DNA from: UTCHB3 sp002050155
GTDB lineage: Bacteria > Bacteroidota > Ignavibacteria > Ignavibacteriales > Ignavibacteriaceae
Direction: 5' to 3'
Length of the DNA stretch: 64,000 nt
Assembly: GCA_030584105.1 (NCBI GenBank)
Contig: CP129491.1
Span: 806,001 to 870,000, forward strand
The notes under the pieces were generated by a model, which was given only the letters and a program-made list of their open reading frames with translations, was not told the DNA's origin and did not search any database. Below are positions 1 through 9,488 of this stretch, in pieces. The number at the start of each line of letters is the position of its first letter. Within the stretch, counting starts at the first letter, position 1. Made by a program: the position numbers and the translations under genes.

Positions 1-94
1 TATTTTGAAACAAAATCCAAAGGTAGCAAACTACTATTATGCCCCCGTTGAAATGGGGGGTGAAGGCATTACCATCGTCGAGTTTTCGGAGTAA
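1..94 (+). CDS. C-terminal end of an unidentified protein (partial)
   Basis: The frame starting at base 2 is open from the window edge to a TAA at 92-94 and encodes about 30 residues ending in GITIVEFSE. It stops 8 bp before the biotin carboxylase start and probably belongs to the same operon. Too little is present to name a family. I cannot tell whether it is a carboxylase partner or an unrelated enzyme. Confidence 0.5.
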   Translation, partial: ILKQNPKVANYYYAPVEMGGEGITIVEFSE

Positions 95-102
95 AGGAAA
101 GC

Positions 103-1602
103 ATGTATTTCAAAAAAATATTAGTTGTTAACAGAGGTGAAATTGCATTAAGGGTATTCAGAGGTGCGCGTGAATTAGGCATTAAAACAGTGGCTGTTTA
201 CTCTGATGCTGATGTAAATTCACTTTATGTAAAATATGCCGATGAGTCATACCACCTGCCGGGCACAACAGCCGGGGAAACTTACCTGAATATCGAAAAA
301 ATAATTGATACTGCGAGGAAATGTTGTGCGGATGCAATTCACCCCGGTTACGGGTTTCTTTCAGAAAGGGCAAGTTTTATACAAGCAGTTGAAGAAGCCG
401 GAATAACATTCATTGGTCCTTCTTCAAAGTCGGTTGAAATGATGGGAAGCAAAACGGGTGCCCGAAGAATAATGCAGGAGCATGGTGTGCCGTTCGTTCC
501 CGGAACAACCGATCCCGTTGAATCGATAGAAGAGGCAAAAGCATTCGCCTCAAAAATTGGTTACCCTGTTTTGATTAAAGCATCCGCCGGAGGTGGGGGA
601 AAGGGGATGAAAAAGGTTTCCTCCCCCGAAGAGATAGATGAAGCTTTTTTCTCGGCAAAAAGAGAAGCTCTGTCTGCATTTGGCGACAGTGCTGTTTATA
701 TCGAGAAATTTATTGAGGAACCAAAGCACATTGAAGTGCAGATCCTTGGCGATAAATTTGGTAACTATATCCATGTGTTTGAAAGGGAATGTTCGGTACA
801 GCGCAGACATCAAAAGATAATTGAGGAGTCACCATCGCCGTTTGTTGATAAAGCAACGCGTGAAAAAATTACTAAGACTGCGATTGAGGCAGCAAAAGCG
901 TGCAATTATTACAATGCAGGTACAATTGAATTTTTAATGGATTCGAAAAGAAATTTTTTTTTCTTGGAGATGAACACCCGTCTTCAGGTGGAACACCCCG
1001 TTACGGAAATGATCTCGGGGCTGGATTTGGTTAAAGAACAGATAAAAATAGCGGCGGGTGAAAAACTTTCGTACAAACAGGAAGATTTGAAAATTAACGG
1101 TCACGCCATTGAGTGCAGAGTTTACGCAGAAGACCCCGATAACAACTTTTTACCCTCTACGGGAAGAATTTCTTTCCACAGGATACCAACCGGACCCGGT
1201 GTGAGAGTTGATGAGGGAATTGAAGGGGGCTCGGATATTACGATGTATTACGACCCAATGCTCAGCAAAGTTATTGCGCACGGAAGTGACAGGTCCTCTG
1301 CAATTCAAAGGGTTAAAATGGCTCTTGAATCATACTCAATCGCCGGTGTTCAGACAAATATTGCTGTTTTATTGTGGTTATTGAACAACCGTTCTTTTTT
1401 GAGTGGAAAATATTCCATAAATTTGATAGATAAGGAGTTTTTACCTTTGGTTCCCGGCGCTTGGAAAGAACAATTGGATAACGGCAGGGAAGATGCTGCA
1501 GTTGCGCTGTCGGCTATTCTTCGGGAAAGATCCCGAAACAGCGCAAACAATCTTAGAATTAACGAGGTTTTAAACGATAACAATTGGCTTGATACAGAAT
1601 GA
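103..1602 (+). CDS. accC: Biotin carboxylase subunit of an acetyl-/acyl-CoA carboxylase
   Basis: ATP-dependent carboxylation of the biotin on a carrier protein, the first half-reaction of acyl-CoA carboxylation. The N-terminal domain has NRGEIALRVFRGARELGI (residues 10-27). The ATP-grasp glycine loop GGGGKGM is at 163-169 with K159 before it. The active-site segment EMNTRLQVEHP contains E289, N291, R293 and E297, the E. coli AccC positions shifted by one. At 499 aa it is about 50 residues longer than E. coli AccC, as in many two-gene acyl-CoA or pyruvate carboxylase systems. Its stop overlaps the carrier gene start by 4 bp, so translation is probably coupled. Whether the acceptor is acetyl-, propionyl- or another acyl-CoA cannot be told here; the carboxyltransferase of this pair is not visible. 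Confidence 0.93.
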   Translation: MYFKKILVVNRGEIALRVFRGARELGIKTVAVYSDADVNSLYVKYADESYHLPGTTAGETYLNIEKIIDTARKCCADAIHPGYGFLSERASFIQAVEEAGITFIGPSSKSVEMMGSKTGARRIMQEHGVPFVPGTTDPVESIEEAKAFASKIGYPVLIKASAGGGGKGMKKVSSPEEIDEAFFSAKREALSAFGDSAVYIEKFIEEPKHIEVQILGDKFGNYIHVFERECSVQRRHQKIIEESPSPFVDKATREKITKTAIEAAKACNYYNAGTIEFLMDSKRNFFFLEMNTRLQVEHPVTEMISGLDLVKEQIKIAAGEKLSYKQEDLKINGHAIECRVYAEDPDNNFLPSTGRISFHRIPTGPGVRVDEGIEGGSDITMYYDPMLSKVIAHGSDRSSAIQRVKMALESYSIAGVQTNIAVLLWLLNNRSFLSGKYSINLIDKEFLPLVPGAWKEQLDNGREDAAVALSAILRERSRNSANNLRINEVLNDNNWLDTE

Positions 1603-2102
1603 TTCCGGACTATCATGTTGACCTGAACAGTAAAGAGATGTCCGTGAAGTTTGTCGGTACCGATCAGATAATAATAAATGATCGGGAATATCGATATAAC
1701 CTTGAAGAAGTCAATGGGAATTACTATATATTAAGGTTGGGGGAAAAAGTATTTCGTATAAACCGTGTTTCAGGGGAAAAGAATAATCAATTACTTTTAA
1801 TCGATGGGCGCTACTTTGAAACAGAAGTAAGAACAAACCTTGAACAGAAAGCCCGTCAGGTGCTCTCCAATGTCAAACAGTCAAACCGCAACTCACTGAT
1901 AAAATCACCGATGCCCGGGATGGTTCTTAAACTAAAGAAGAATGCCGGGGATACGGTTGCTCAGGGTGAATCGATAATGATACTCGAGGCAATGAAAATG
2001 GAGAATGACATAAAATCCCCCTTTAGCGGCACAATAAAAGAGATATTCGTAAGTGAGAAATCTCCTGTCGAAAAAGGTGCTCAGTTATTTCTAATTGGTT
2101 AA
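1599..2102 (+). CDS. Biotin carboxyl carrier protein (biotin/lipoyl attachment domain)
   Basis: 167-residue carrier. The C-terminal ~75 residues form a biotinyl domain, with the biotinylation motif EAMKMEND and the acceptor lysine at K133. The N-terminal ~90 residues are a linker-like region with short beta-type segments (for example KFVGTDQIIINDREYRYNL), as seen in carriers of propionyl/acyl-CoA and pyruvate carboxylases rather than the Ala/Pro-rich linker of AccB. It overlaps accC by 4 bp (ATGA), so the two products are probably made in balance. A separate accD lies at 58649-59503, so this pair may serve another carboxylase or be shared. Confidence 0.88.
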   Translation: MIPDYHVDLNSKEMSVKFVGTDQIIINDREYRYNLEEVNGNYYILRLGEKVFRINRVSGEKNNQLLLIDGRYFETEVRTNLEQKARQVLSNVKQSNRNSLIKSPMPGMVLKLKKNAGDTVAQGESIMILEAMKMENDIKSPFSGTIKEIFVSEKSPVEKGAQLFLIG

Positions 2103-2129
2103 TTAACAAACTATTTTTCCGGAGGCACT

Positions 2130-3371
2130 GTGAAAAAATGTTTCTTTTCTTTCTTATTTTCTCTGATCATCGGAGGGAATATTTTCGCCAGTGGTTTCCA
2201 ACTCAATGAAGTTGGTGCTAAGGCAATGGCAATGGGGGGTGCGTTCGCGGGTTTATCGAACGACCTTTCTGCTTTCTATTTTAACCCTGCGGGGCTTGCA
2301 TTCATGAAAGGTACGAATGTAACCGCCGGAACGGCATTAATCGTTCCGAGTGCAGCTTTCAGGGGTCCGGCTCCCTCGATCGAAGAGTCGAAAGTCAAAA
2401 GCCGTTTATTCACTCCAATTCATTTTTATGCTACACATCAATTATCAGACAGATTTGTTGTAGGGTTGGGCTTGAATAACCCCTTCGGGTTAGGAACAGA
2501 CTGGGATGAGAACTGGGTAGGCAAGTATGCCGCGGTAAAAACAGAAGTTCAGGTATTTTCGTTTAACGCAACTGCTGCGTATAAACTTGCTGATAATTTC
2601 AGCCTTTCTGCCGGTTTTATTTATAACTACGCAACGGTAGAAATTTCCAAAAAGCAGAATTTAGCACCTTTCGATGATGAGGCGTTTGTCAGCCTTAAAG
2701 GTACTGCATCCTCTGCGTTTGGTTTCATCGTTGGTGCTCTCTGGAAACCGACATCGGCATTTTCGATCGGTGCCAGTTACAGAAGCCAGATTAAACACAG
2801 CTTCACCGGTGATGTGGTTACAACCGGTCCTTCGCAGCTTGCAGCAAACCTGCCAAATGCACCGATTAAAGCAGACCTGGTTACCCCCGCACAGTTTACG
2901 GTTGGTATTGCTTATAAATTCACCCCAGCTTTTGTGGTTACCGCTGATTATCAGCATGTTATGTGGTCAAGTTACGATGCACTAACCGTTAAATATTCAG
3001 CAGACGATAAAATCTTAACCACATCAACCAGAGACTATCAGGATTGTTTCATCGTAAGGTTAGGCGCCGAATACAAGTGGTCTGATTTCTTCGATCTTCG
3101 TGCCGGTTTCCTGTTTGATAAAAACCCAATAAAAGATGAAAAAGTTGACCCGACACTTCCTGATTCAGACAGACTGGGTTTCAGCGCCGGGTTCGGTTAT
3201 CAGTTGACTGATGCAGTTTCGTTGGATTTTGCATACCTGTTTATTCGTTTCAAAGAAAGAACAATTACGAACTCGCAGGAAAGTTATTCCGGTGTAGGTT
3301 TTGCTCCAATGAACGGAACATATAACTCTTATGCGAACCTCTTTTCATTTACATTTAACTTCAAATTTTAA
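2130..3371 (+). CDS. OmpP1/FadL-type outer-membrane transport protein
   Basis: 413-aa predicted outer-membrane beta-barrel of the OmpP1/FadL/TodX family, which carries long-chain fatty acids or other hydrophobic compounds across the outer membrane. After a signal peptide (about residues 1-20, cleavage near IFASG) comes the family N-terminal hatch segment with NEVGAKAMAMGGAFAGLSND and a following FNPAGLAF. The rest has alternating amphipathic strands and ends with an aromatic residue (FNFKF). The start is GTG at 2130, 5 bp after a strong GGAGG (2121-2125). The next gene is a lipase-like lipoprotein, which suggests lipid hydrolysis and uptake, though the substrate is inferred. Confidence 0.88.
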   Translation: MKKCFFSFLFSLIIGGNIFASGFQLNEVGAKAMAMGGAFAGLSNDLSAFYFNPAGLAFMKGTNVTAGTALIVPSAAFRGPAPSIEESKVKSRLFTPIHFYATHQLSDRFVVGLGLNNPFGLGTDWDENWVGKYAAVKTEVQVFSFNATAAYKLADNFSLSAGFIYNYATVEISKKQNLAPFDDEAFVSLKGTASSAFGFIVGALWKPTSAFSIGASYRSQIKHSFTGDVVTTGPSQLAANLPNAPIKADLVTPAQFTVGIAYKFTPAFVVTADYQHVMWSSYDALTVKYSADDKILTTSTRDYQDCFIVRLGAEYKWSDFFDLRAGFLFDKNPIKDEKVDPTLPDSDRLGFSAGFGYQLTDAVSLDFAYLFIRFKERTITNSQESYSGVGFAPMNGTYNSYANLFSFTFNFKF

Positions 3372-3389
3372 TTAGAGGAGCAGTTTACA

Positions 3390-4685
3390 ATGAAAAAGAT
3401 ATTTAATTTTTCTTTGATCCTTGCGTTAACCGTGTTAGTATTCACGGGTTGTGAGGACAGATCGAGCCTCACTGCACCGGCTGCCCCTGCAACAGGAACG
3501 GCAAACTTTGCAAATTACTATGCCGTTGGTAACAGTTTAACTGCCGGCTATCAGTCAGGCTCTTTGTACGAAGAAGGTCAAAAATACTCTTATGCTGCTC
3601 AAATAGCACACCAGGCAGGTGCTGCTTTCGCTTTTCCAAATGTCAGCGAACCGGGAACAGCAGGAAGAATAGAAATTGAAAGCATTTCGCCTTTCAAATC
3701 ATATACGAACCCAAATAGTGGTACCCCTACTAATTTAACATACCCAAAGCCCTATAATAATTTGGGTGTTCCGGGTGCCTTTCTGGCTGATTTCTTTTAT
3801 GCCTATGATGCCAACAGCTGTGTAGCAGCACCAAACCCTATGTTTAACTTAGTTTTGAGGAACACAGGCGGAAGCCGGCTCACTCAATGGTTACAGCTTA
3901 AAGCTTCAAGACCTTCATTTGTTACATTCTGGCTTGGTTCAAACGATATTCTTGGTCATGCTACAAAAGGCGGCACGGTTCCCTATACACCGGTACCAAC
4001 ATTTCAGTTACTTTATGGTATGGCTATGGATAGCCTGAAGACACTCGGCGTTCCTGTTGTTGTTGCTAATATTCTGGATGTTACCGCTGCTGCATATTTC
4101 ACAACAGTAGGCGGGCAACTTCAACAGCAGGGAGTTACAGCAATATGGGGTGTTAAAGGAACCGGTGACACAGTTTTAATGCCACTTTCAAGCAATTTGA
4201 TTACTTTAACTGCGCAGGGAGAACTTGCTCAAGGAAAGGGTCAGGCGAGAGAAAACCCACTTGGTAATGCTTTCATCTTAGACCAGGACGAAATTGTAAA
4301 TGTTAAAACTGTGATTAGCCAGTACAACAACATCATCAAAACCGCCGCCGAAGCCAAAGGGTTCGGTTATGTTGACGCAGCCGCTTTCTTTAACAACATA
4401 CTTGCTGCTTATGTAACATCCGGTGCTTATGTTGTTGATGGTATAAAGTTTACGCCGGTGTTTGTAACCGGGAGTCTGTTCAGTCTTGACGGTGTCCATC
4501 CGACAAACCAGGCTTACGGGCTGATAGCAAACGAATTTATCAAGGTTATCAACGAAAAATACAATGCGAAGATACCTCTTGTAAATATCGCAACAATTCC
4601 GGGTAGTTTAATTTTCAAAGGTAACCCGAACACTGTGATTCGCCCTGATTATACTCCGGAAACATTTAAATATTTCGTTTTTTAA
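3390..4685 (+). CDS. SGNH/GDSL-family hydrolase, predicted lipoprotein
   Basis: 431-aa predicted secreted esterase or lipase. A signal peptide ends in a lipobox with the acylated cysteine at C21. The SGNH blocks are visible: block I GNSLTAGY with catalytic S49, block III LGSNDI with N185, and block V DGVHPTN with D367 and H370. The spacing is longer than in short GDSL esterases, leaving a central insert rich in Ala, Thr and Gly. A GAGGAG ribosome site lies at 3375-3380. It follows the FadL gene by 18 bp, so a role in releasing fatty acids for uptake is plausible, but the substrate is unknown. Confidence 0.82.
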   Translation: MKKIFNFSLILALTVLVFTGCEDRSSLTAPAAPATGTANFANYYAVGNSLTAGYQSGSLYEEGQKYSYAAQIAHQAGAAFAFPNVSEPGTAGRIEIESISPFKSYTNPNSGTPTNLTYPKPYNNLGVPGAFLADFFYAYDANSCVAAPNPMFNLVLRNTGGSRLTQWLQLKASRPSFVTFWLGSNDILGHATKGGTVPYTPVPTFQLLYGMAMDSLKTLGVPVVVANILDVTAAAYFTTVGGQLQQQGVTAIWGVKGTGDTVLMPLSSNLITLTAQGELAQGKGQARENPLGNAFILDQDEIVNVKTVISQYNNIIKTAAEAKGFGYVDAAAFFNNILAAYVTSGAYVVDGIKFTPVFVTGSLFSLDGVHPTNQAYGLIANEFIKVINEKYNAKIPLVNIATIPGSLIFKGNPNTVIRPDYTPETFKYFVF

Positions 4686-4719
4686 CTTTAATTAAATTCG
4701 AATTCTAATTAAAAGGATT

Positions 4720-5160
4720 TTGGCATTGAGCCTTTTGAAAAATAGCCTGAAGTATTTGCCACAGGCAATTGCTTCACTTGTGATTGTTTTTTACCTTTCA
4801 TCATGTGCTTCGGTAGAGGAACAAAAGGTGGAAGAGAAACCGGTTGCAGAAAACCAACTTGACACAATTAAAAGTGTTGATTATTCACCCTCGGTTGATT
4901 CAAAGGTTGAAGTGCCAAAATCCTATGTTTATATTCTTCAGATTGGTGCCTACAGTACCTTCGAGAATGCAAAAAAATTCAGGGAAAGTGTAAAAAGCAA
5001 ATTAAATGAAGAAATTTTCGTAAGTTACGATTCGAGAACTTCACTTTATGTGGTGAGGCTCAGCCCGAGAGAATCCAGAGAAGAAGCTGAAGAGCTCCGG
5101 ACTAAGCTACGGGCACAAAAAGAATTCTCGGATGCATTTATTTTGACTGTGGAATTTTAG
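4720..5160 (+). CDS. SPOR-domain lipoprotein
   Basis: 146-aa protein with an N-terminal membrane or signal segment and a lipobox LSSC (C29), then a charged Glu/Lys/Val linker and a SPOR domain over about residues 68-146 (YVYILQIGAYSTFENAKKF). SPOR domains bind denuded peptidoglycan glycan strands. The start is TTG at 4720, preceded by AAAAGGA; no upstream ATG is in frame. It probably sits in the periplasm anchored to the outer membrane. Its specific role is unknown. Confidence 0.8.
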   Translation: MALSLLKNSLKYLPQAIASLVIVFYLSSCASVEEQKVEEKPVAENQLDTIKSVDYSPSVDSKVEVPKSYVYILQIGAYSTFENAKKFRESVKSKLNEEIFVSYDSRTSLYVVRLSPRESREEAEELRTKLRAQKEFSDAFILTVEF

Positions 5161-5187
5161 TCAATTTTTTAATTCTTGGAGGTTCAA

Positions 5188-7458
5188 ATGCGAAAAGTTA
5201 TACTTTTCTCACTGATCTTATTAATCGGGCAGTTAAATGCCCAGTTTTCCACCAATTGGGTGCAATCTGCAGCCAACGGTAACATGCCTGCGTGGTTTTC
5301 CACAGGAAACACTGAAAGAGGCCTGGGATATTCATCAATTGATAACAAAGTGTATGTAGTGTCAAGAACCGGCGGGTTGTTCTTAAAGAAACTTGACGCC
5401 GCAACAGGTGCTTTCGAAGCTGATTTAGACCTTACGGGTGTTAGCGGAGGTGTTTTTGCTCTGAATGATGTTGAAGCAGCTGACGACGGTAAGATTTATG
5501 CCGGCAATTTAGTTACTTCGAATACAACACCTTTCAAAATTTACAAATGGAGCAATGCGAGTGCGACGCCCACGGTTGCATTTTCATACCAGGCAGATGT
5601 TGCCGGAAGCAGATTTGGTGATAATATTTACTTTTTCGGTAAAAACTCAGATAACACCGCAAAATTTATGTTGGTGGATCCCACAAGAAGCAAAGTGTTT
5701 ATAATAAAAACCACTGATCATGGTGAAACCTTTGTTATGCAAGATTCTGTTCAATTGCCGGCAAACAGTTTTGGCGGTCATGCTTCAGCTTGCCCGGTTA
5801 TAAACTATCAGGGAGACATTGATGCCATAATTACCAACAGTTCCGGCAAAAATGTTATGGCGTATAATATGTCCGGGCAGTTGATAGGTGCAGTGCCGGG
5901 CGGTGTTATTGCTACCGGATCAACTACTATCCGGTATATTCAATCAGATAATAACGGATATATAGTAACCTACCAATATGGCGGCGGAAATGAGAATATA
6001 AGAGTGGTCAGCCTTAATGAAAACCCTGCAAACGCGCGAACTTATGCTATTTCAACATCTTTAGGCGCAAACACAAATACTAACGGTGCCGGTGATTTTT
6101 CCTATAAGGTAAGACCTGACGGCAAGATTGATTTCTATATTTTAGGTTGCAACCAAGGGCTTGGCTCTTTTACATTGGATTTCCCTTTTATTATAAACGG
6201 TCGTTTCAACGAAAACTATACTTATGTTGGATGGTCTCAAAACAATAACGCCGGATTCGGGCCTGACATTAGTGTAAGGAGGTTAGCTTACGCTTATGAT
6301 TCCAACTATGTTTATATCGCAGTTGATACGAAATTAGACAGAAGCAATGCAAACGGAACCGTTGTTTTCCTTAACTTTGATAACATTACCGGTATCTCTG
6401 CCGGTCAGGCATTAGGCGGAATTGCCGGTGGTGGTCACTTGTTTGGCGATATGACCAACCCCAACTGGAAGATGGGCTTCGAGGTTGATATGGCATTCGT
6501 CATTAACCCCGGAGGTAACGATTCAGTAGCCTATTTAGATGCTGCTAAATATTTTAACGGAAACAAGCAGGCACAGTTCATCGGATCGAGCCGTAATTCA
6601 GGCTCGGCTGCCGAAGGTCCTTCAGTGGATGGTATTTTTGCCACAAATTCAATTCGTTTTGCTCTTGACTCTGCATACGATACACGCAGAGGGCTTGAGA
6701 TCAGAATCCCTAAAACTGAGCTGAATAACCTTGGTTTCTCGGGTAATATTCAAATGGCGGCATTTGTTGTTTCGAACACTGCTTATTTCTCTGATGTATC
6801 CATCCCCGGAAACATCACGGGTGGTAACCCGGGCTTTAATGCAGATTTCAGCACTATGGCAGGAGGACCTTACTTTACCCCAATGTTCCCGTTGCCTGTA
6901 GAATTGGTTTCTTTCAACGCAGTAAGAGATGGAAAATCTGTTCTGTTAGATTGGGTAACATCAACGGAAGTAAACAACAAAGGCTTCTCTGTAGAAAGAA
7001 GTGTTGACGGAGATAATTTTGTTGAAATCGGATTTGTCGCCGGTAAAGGTACTTCAACACTTATGAACCGGTATTCATTTACAGATGCAAATGTTGATTT
7101 TCCTGTTACATACTATAGGATTAAGCAGATTGATTTAGATGGCAGCTTCCAGTACAGTGAAGTTGTAAAGGTAGAAAACACATCCATCCCGGCTGTCTTC
7201 TCGTTGAACCAAAACTACCCGAACCCGTTCAACCCGTCAACAACGATTTCGTTCACAGTAGATAGAGAGGCAGTTGCAACTCTGAATATTTATTCAATAA
7301 GTGGTGAGTTGGTAACAACACTCTTCAACGAAACTGCAAAACCGGGACAGTTATACAACCTGCAGTTTAATGCAGTAAACTTGCCATCCGGAATATATTT
7401 CTATCGTTTGACACAGGGGAATTCAGTCATAACGAAGAAATTAACTCTGCTCAAATAA
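5188..7458 (+). CDS. Secreted protein with C-terminal T9SS sorting domain
   Basis: About 756 aa. I chose ATG at 5188 over the in-frame TTG at 5176 because GGAGG (5178-5182) sits just before the ATG and would lie inside the longer form. It has a signal peptide (VILFSLILLIGQLNA). The N-terminal ~350 residues start with NWVQSAANGNMPAW and have repeated short beta-strand patterns that could be a propeller, possibly DUF4623-like (from memory, not verified). A second sugar-binding-like region follows, then an Fn3-like segment (PVELVSFNAVRDGKSVLLDW) and a type A T9SS tail with NYPNPFNPSTT and a C-terminal KKLTLLK. It is probably exported and surface-attached or released; no enzyme motif was seen. 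Confidence 0.82.
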   Translation: MRKVILFSLILLIGQLNAQFSTNWVQSAANGNMPAWFSTGNTERGLGYSSIDNKVYVVSRTGGLFLKKLDAATGAFEADLDLTGVSGGVFALNDVEAADDGKIYAGNLVTSNTTPFKIYKWSNASATPTVAFSYQADVAGSRFGDNIYFFGKNSDNTAKFMLVDPTRSKVFIIKTTDHGETFVMQDSVQLPANSFGGHASACPVINYQGDIDAIITNSSGKNVMAYNMSGQLIGAVPGGVIATGSTTIRYIQSDNNGYIVTYQYGGGNENIRVVSLNENPANARTYAISTSLGANTNTNGAGDFSYKVRPDGKIDFYILGCNQGLGSFTLDFPFIINGRFNENYTYVGWSQNNNAGFGPDISVRRLAYAYDSNYVYIAVDTKLDRSNANGTVVFLNFDNITGISAGQALGGIAGGGHLFGDMTNPNWKMGFEVDMAFVINPGGNDSVAYLDAAKYFNGNKQAQFIGSSRNSGSAAEGPSVDGIFATNSIRFALDSAYDTRRGLEIRIPKTELNNLGFSGNIQMAAFVVSNTAYFSDVSIPGNITGGNPGFNADFSTMAGGPYFTPMFPLPVELVSFNAVRDGKSVLLDWVTSTEVNNKGFSVERSVDGDNFVEIGFVAGKGTSTLMNRYSFTDANVDFPVTYYRIKQIDLDGSFQYSEVVKVENTSIPAVFSLNQNYPNPFNPSTTISFTVDREAVATLNIYSISGELVTTLFNETAKPGQLYNLQFNAVNLPSGIYFYRLTQGNSVITKKLTLLK

Positions 7459-7471
7459 TGTTTTGAAATTA

Positions 7472-7499
7472 GGCTGTCTGAAAGGGCAGCCTTTTTTTT
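7472..7499 (+). terminator. Rho-independent terminator
   Basis: A hairpin with GGCTGTC pairing to GGCAGCC (one G-U pair, loop TGAAA) is followed directly by eight T. It lies 14 bp after the stop of the T9SS cargo gene and closes that transcript. Confidence 0.85.
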
Positions 7500-7542
7500 C
7501 TTAAAAAATGATTTATTAATTTACTGTTAATAAATAATTGAT

Positions 7543-7550
7543 TAATTTTG
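7543..7550 (+). promoter_or_regulatory. Possible Bacteroidota-type -7 promoter element
   Basis: TAATTTTG matches the Bacteroidota -7 consensus TAnnTTTG and lies 37 bp before the start codon of the second T9SS cargo gene, just after a terminator. No convincing -33 TTTG is present, so this is tentative. Confidence 0.35.
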
Positions 7551-7586
7551 TAATTAAACATTCTCTAAATTAAACACGAGGTAAAA

Positions 7587-8870
7587 ATGATGAAAAGAGC
7601 ATTAACTCTGTGCGTCATATTTTTTGTAGCGGTGACCACCGGTTATTCGCAGATTTTTACGGAAAATTTTAATTATCCTATTGGTGACTCGGTTTCAGCA
7701 CACGGTAACTGGGTTGCACACAGTGGTGCCGGTTCTTCAAACATCTTAGTGGGTGAAGGAATCGAAATGGCGGGATACCCACTTTCAGGTGGCGGTGCCG
7801 CATATATTTACAATAACGGGCAAGATATTAACAGAGTTTTCGACTCCGTTACAACCGGTAGTGTATATGCTTCATTTTTAATTAAAGTAACTGCACAACC
7901 CTCTGTTGCAGGTTATTTCTTCCATTTTGGACATAGTGTTCCAATGAACACTTTTGATTTCAGAGCAAGAACATGGATCAAAACTTCAAATGCCGGCTTC
8001 CAGTTAGGCTTAAGTTTTGCTACCAATACTCAAGTATATTATAACACCGACTTAAACTTAGATCAGGTTTATGTTGTAGTTGTTAAATATAAGATTATTG
8101 ATGGTGCTGCAAATGATGAAGTTTCACTTTATGTTTTTGCACAGGGTGACAACTTCTCTACTGAACCCGGCACACCTGCAGTTGGCCCCCTTGTAGCAGA
8201 TGGCACTGAAATTTCGGTTGGTGCAGTGGCTCTACGCCAATTCAACGCAAGTGAAAAAGTTATCTTCGATAATCTGATTGTTTCCACAGACTGGCCCGCA
8301 GGAGTTGTTCCTGTTGAATTTTCTTCTTTCGCTGCCAACTCGGTTGACGGTAAAGTTAATTTAACATGGACAACCGCTTCGGAAACAAACAACAGAGGTT
8401 TTGATGTGGAAAGAAGCAGCGACAATGTTAACTTCCAATCAATCGGTTTTGTAAACGGTAAAGGAACCAGCACTTCAACCAACGCTTACTCTTTTGTTGA
8501 TGAAAAAGCTGCAAACGGTACACTTTACTACAGACTGAAACAAGTTGATTTCGACGGAACAACCGCTTATTCAAACACTGTTGAAGTAAGCAACGAAATT
8601 GTTACCGGCTTCCAACTGAAGCAGAACTATCCTAACCCATTCAACCCTTCAACCACAATTAAATTCTCGGTTGATCAGGTTGGCATTGCTACACTGAATG
8701 TTTACAATGTAACCGGTGAGTTAGTTGCACAGTTGTTCAACAACAATGCTGAACCCGGAACACTTTATTCAGTTAATTTTGACGGTTCTAACCTGACATC
8801 AGGCGTTTATTTCGCCCGTTTGACTCAAGGTAACACCTCTCAGAATATTAAACTGATTCTTAACAAGTAA
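7587..8870 (+). CDS. Secreted protein with C-terminal T9SS sorting domain
   Basis: 427 aa with a signal peptide ending near TTGYSQ, then a ~220-residue beta-rich domain (FTENFNYPIGDSV at its start, lectin- or laminin-G-like in feel). An Fn3-like segment and a type A sorting domain with NYPNPFNPSTTIKF follow. The last ~180 residues are clearly homologous to the tail of the preceding gene (matching PVE-SF, NN-GF-VERS, GKGTST and YYR-KQ-D-DG), while the N-terminal parts differ. It is a single gene flanked by terminators on both sides. Probably a surface or released protein; its ligand is unknown. Confidence 0.8.
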   Translation: MMKRALTLCVIFFVAVTTGYSQIFTENFNYPIGDSVSAHGNWVAHSGAGSSNILVGEGIEMAGYPLSGGGAAYIYNNGQDINRVFDSVTTGSVYASFLIKVTAQPSVAGYFFHFGHSVPMNTFDFRARTWIKTSNAGFQLGLSFATNTQVYYNTDLNLDQVYVVVVKYKIIDGAANDEVSLYVFAQGDNFSTEPGTPAVGPLVADGTEISVGAVALRQFNASEKVIFDNLIVSTDWPAGVVPVEFSSFAANSVDGKVNLTWTTASETNNRGFDVERSSDNVNFQSIGFVNGKGTSTSTNAYSFVDEKAANGTLYYRLKQVDFDGTTAYSNTVEVSNEIVTGFQLKQNYPNPFNPSTTIKFSVDQVGIATLNVYNVTGELVAQLFNNNAEPGTLYSVNFDGSNLTSGVYFARLTQGNTSQNIKLILNK

Positions 8871-8891
8871 AAATTTAAAATATCTTTACTT

Positions 8892-8926
8892 AAAAGCGAA
8901 TAACCGTATTGGTTATTCGCTTTTTT
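8892..8926 (+). terminator. Rho-independent terminator
   Basis: A perfect stem GCGAATAACC/GGTTATTCGC (8896-8905 and 8911-8920), extended by an A run on the left and a T run on the right, follows the second T9SS cargo gene. The A/T flanks let it work in both directions. Confidence 0.9.
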
Positions 8927-8972
8927 ATTTTAATTTACGAAGGTAATTAATTTAACTTTAACGGAGATTAAT

Positions 8973-9473
8973 GTGGCACTATCACTTAACAAAGTTTTCT
9001 TAATAGGGCATTTGGGAAAAGATGCCGAAACTCGCTTCTCGAGTGACAACAGTATCCAGATTACCTCGTTCACTATGGCTACAAGCCGAAGCACACGAGG
9101 GAAAGACGGCAACTGGGCAAATGAAACTACATGGCACAATATTGTTGGCTTTAATTTACAGGATTGGGTTCTCCAAAGCTTGAAAAAAGGCACAAGAGCT
9201 TATGTGGAAGGCAGAATCCAAATCAGAGAATTTGACAGACAGGATGGAACCAAAGGGAGAGTTTTTGAAGTAATTGCCGAAAGGATACAGTTAGTTGACA
9301 AAAAATCTGACTCTGATGGTTCCAGCCCGTTTGAAGCCTACGGCGGTGGTGATACCGCCGATTCATCAACCGGAGGTCCATCAGGTTATCCCGATTCTGA
9401 GGGTGGAGGAGAAGCTGCTCCATCCGGCGGGAAAAAACCTAAGAGTCGGGAAAAAGACGATCTGCCTTTCTAA
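8973..9473 (+). CDS. ssb: Single-stranded DNA-binding protein
   Basis: 166 aa. An OB fold occupies residues 1-110 (LNKVFLIGHLGKDAETRF at the start, WHNIVGF, and GTRAYVEGRI). A Gly/Ser/Asp-rich flexible tail follows, ending in the acidic tip DDLPF that recruits replication and repair partners. It coats single-stranded DNA during replication, recombination and repair. The start is GTG at 8973, after CGGAG at 8962-8966; the ATG two bases upstream (8971) is in another frame. Confidence 0.95.
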   Translation: MALSLNKVFLIGHLGKDAETRFSSDNSIQITSFTMATSRSTRGKDGNWANETTWHNIVGFNLQDWVLQSLKKGTRAYVEGRIQIREFDRQDGTKGRVFEVIAERIQLVDKKSDSDGSSPFEAYGGGDTADSSTGGPSGYPDSEGGGEAAPSGGKKPKSREKDDLPF

Positions 9474-9488
9474 CAATCAGTGTATTAG

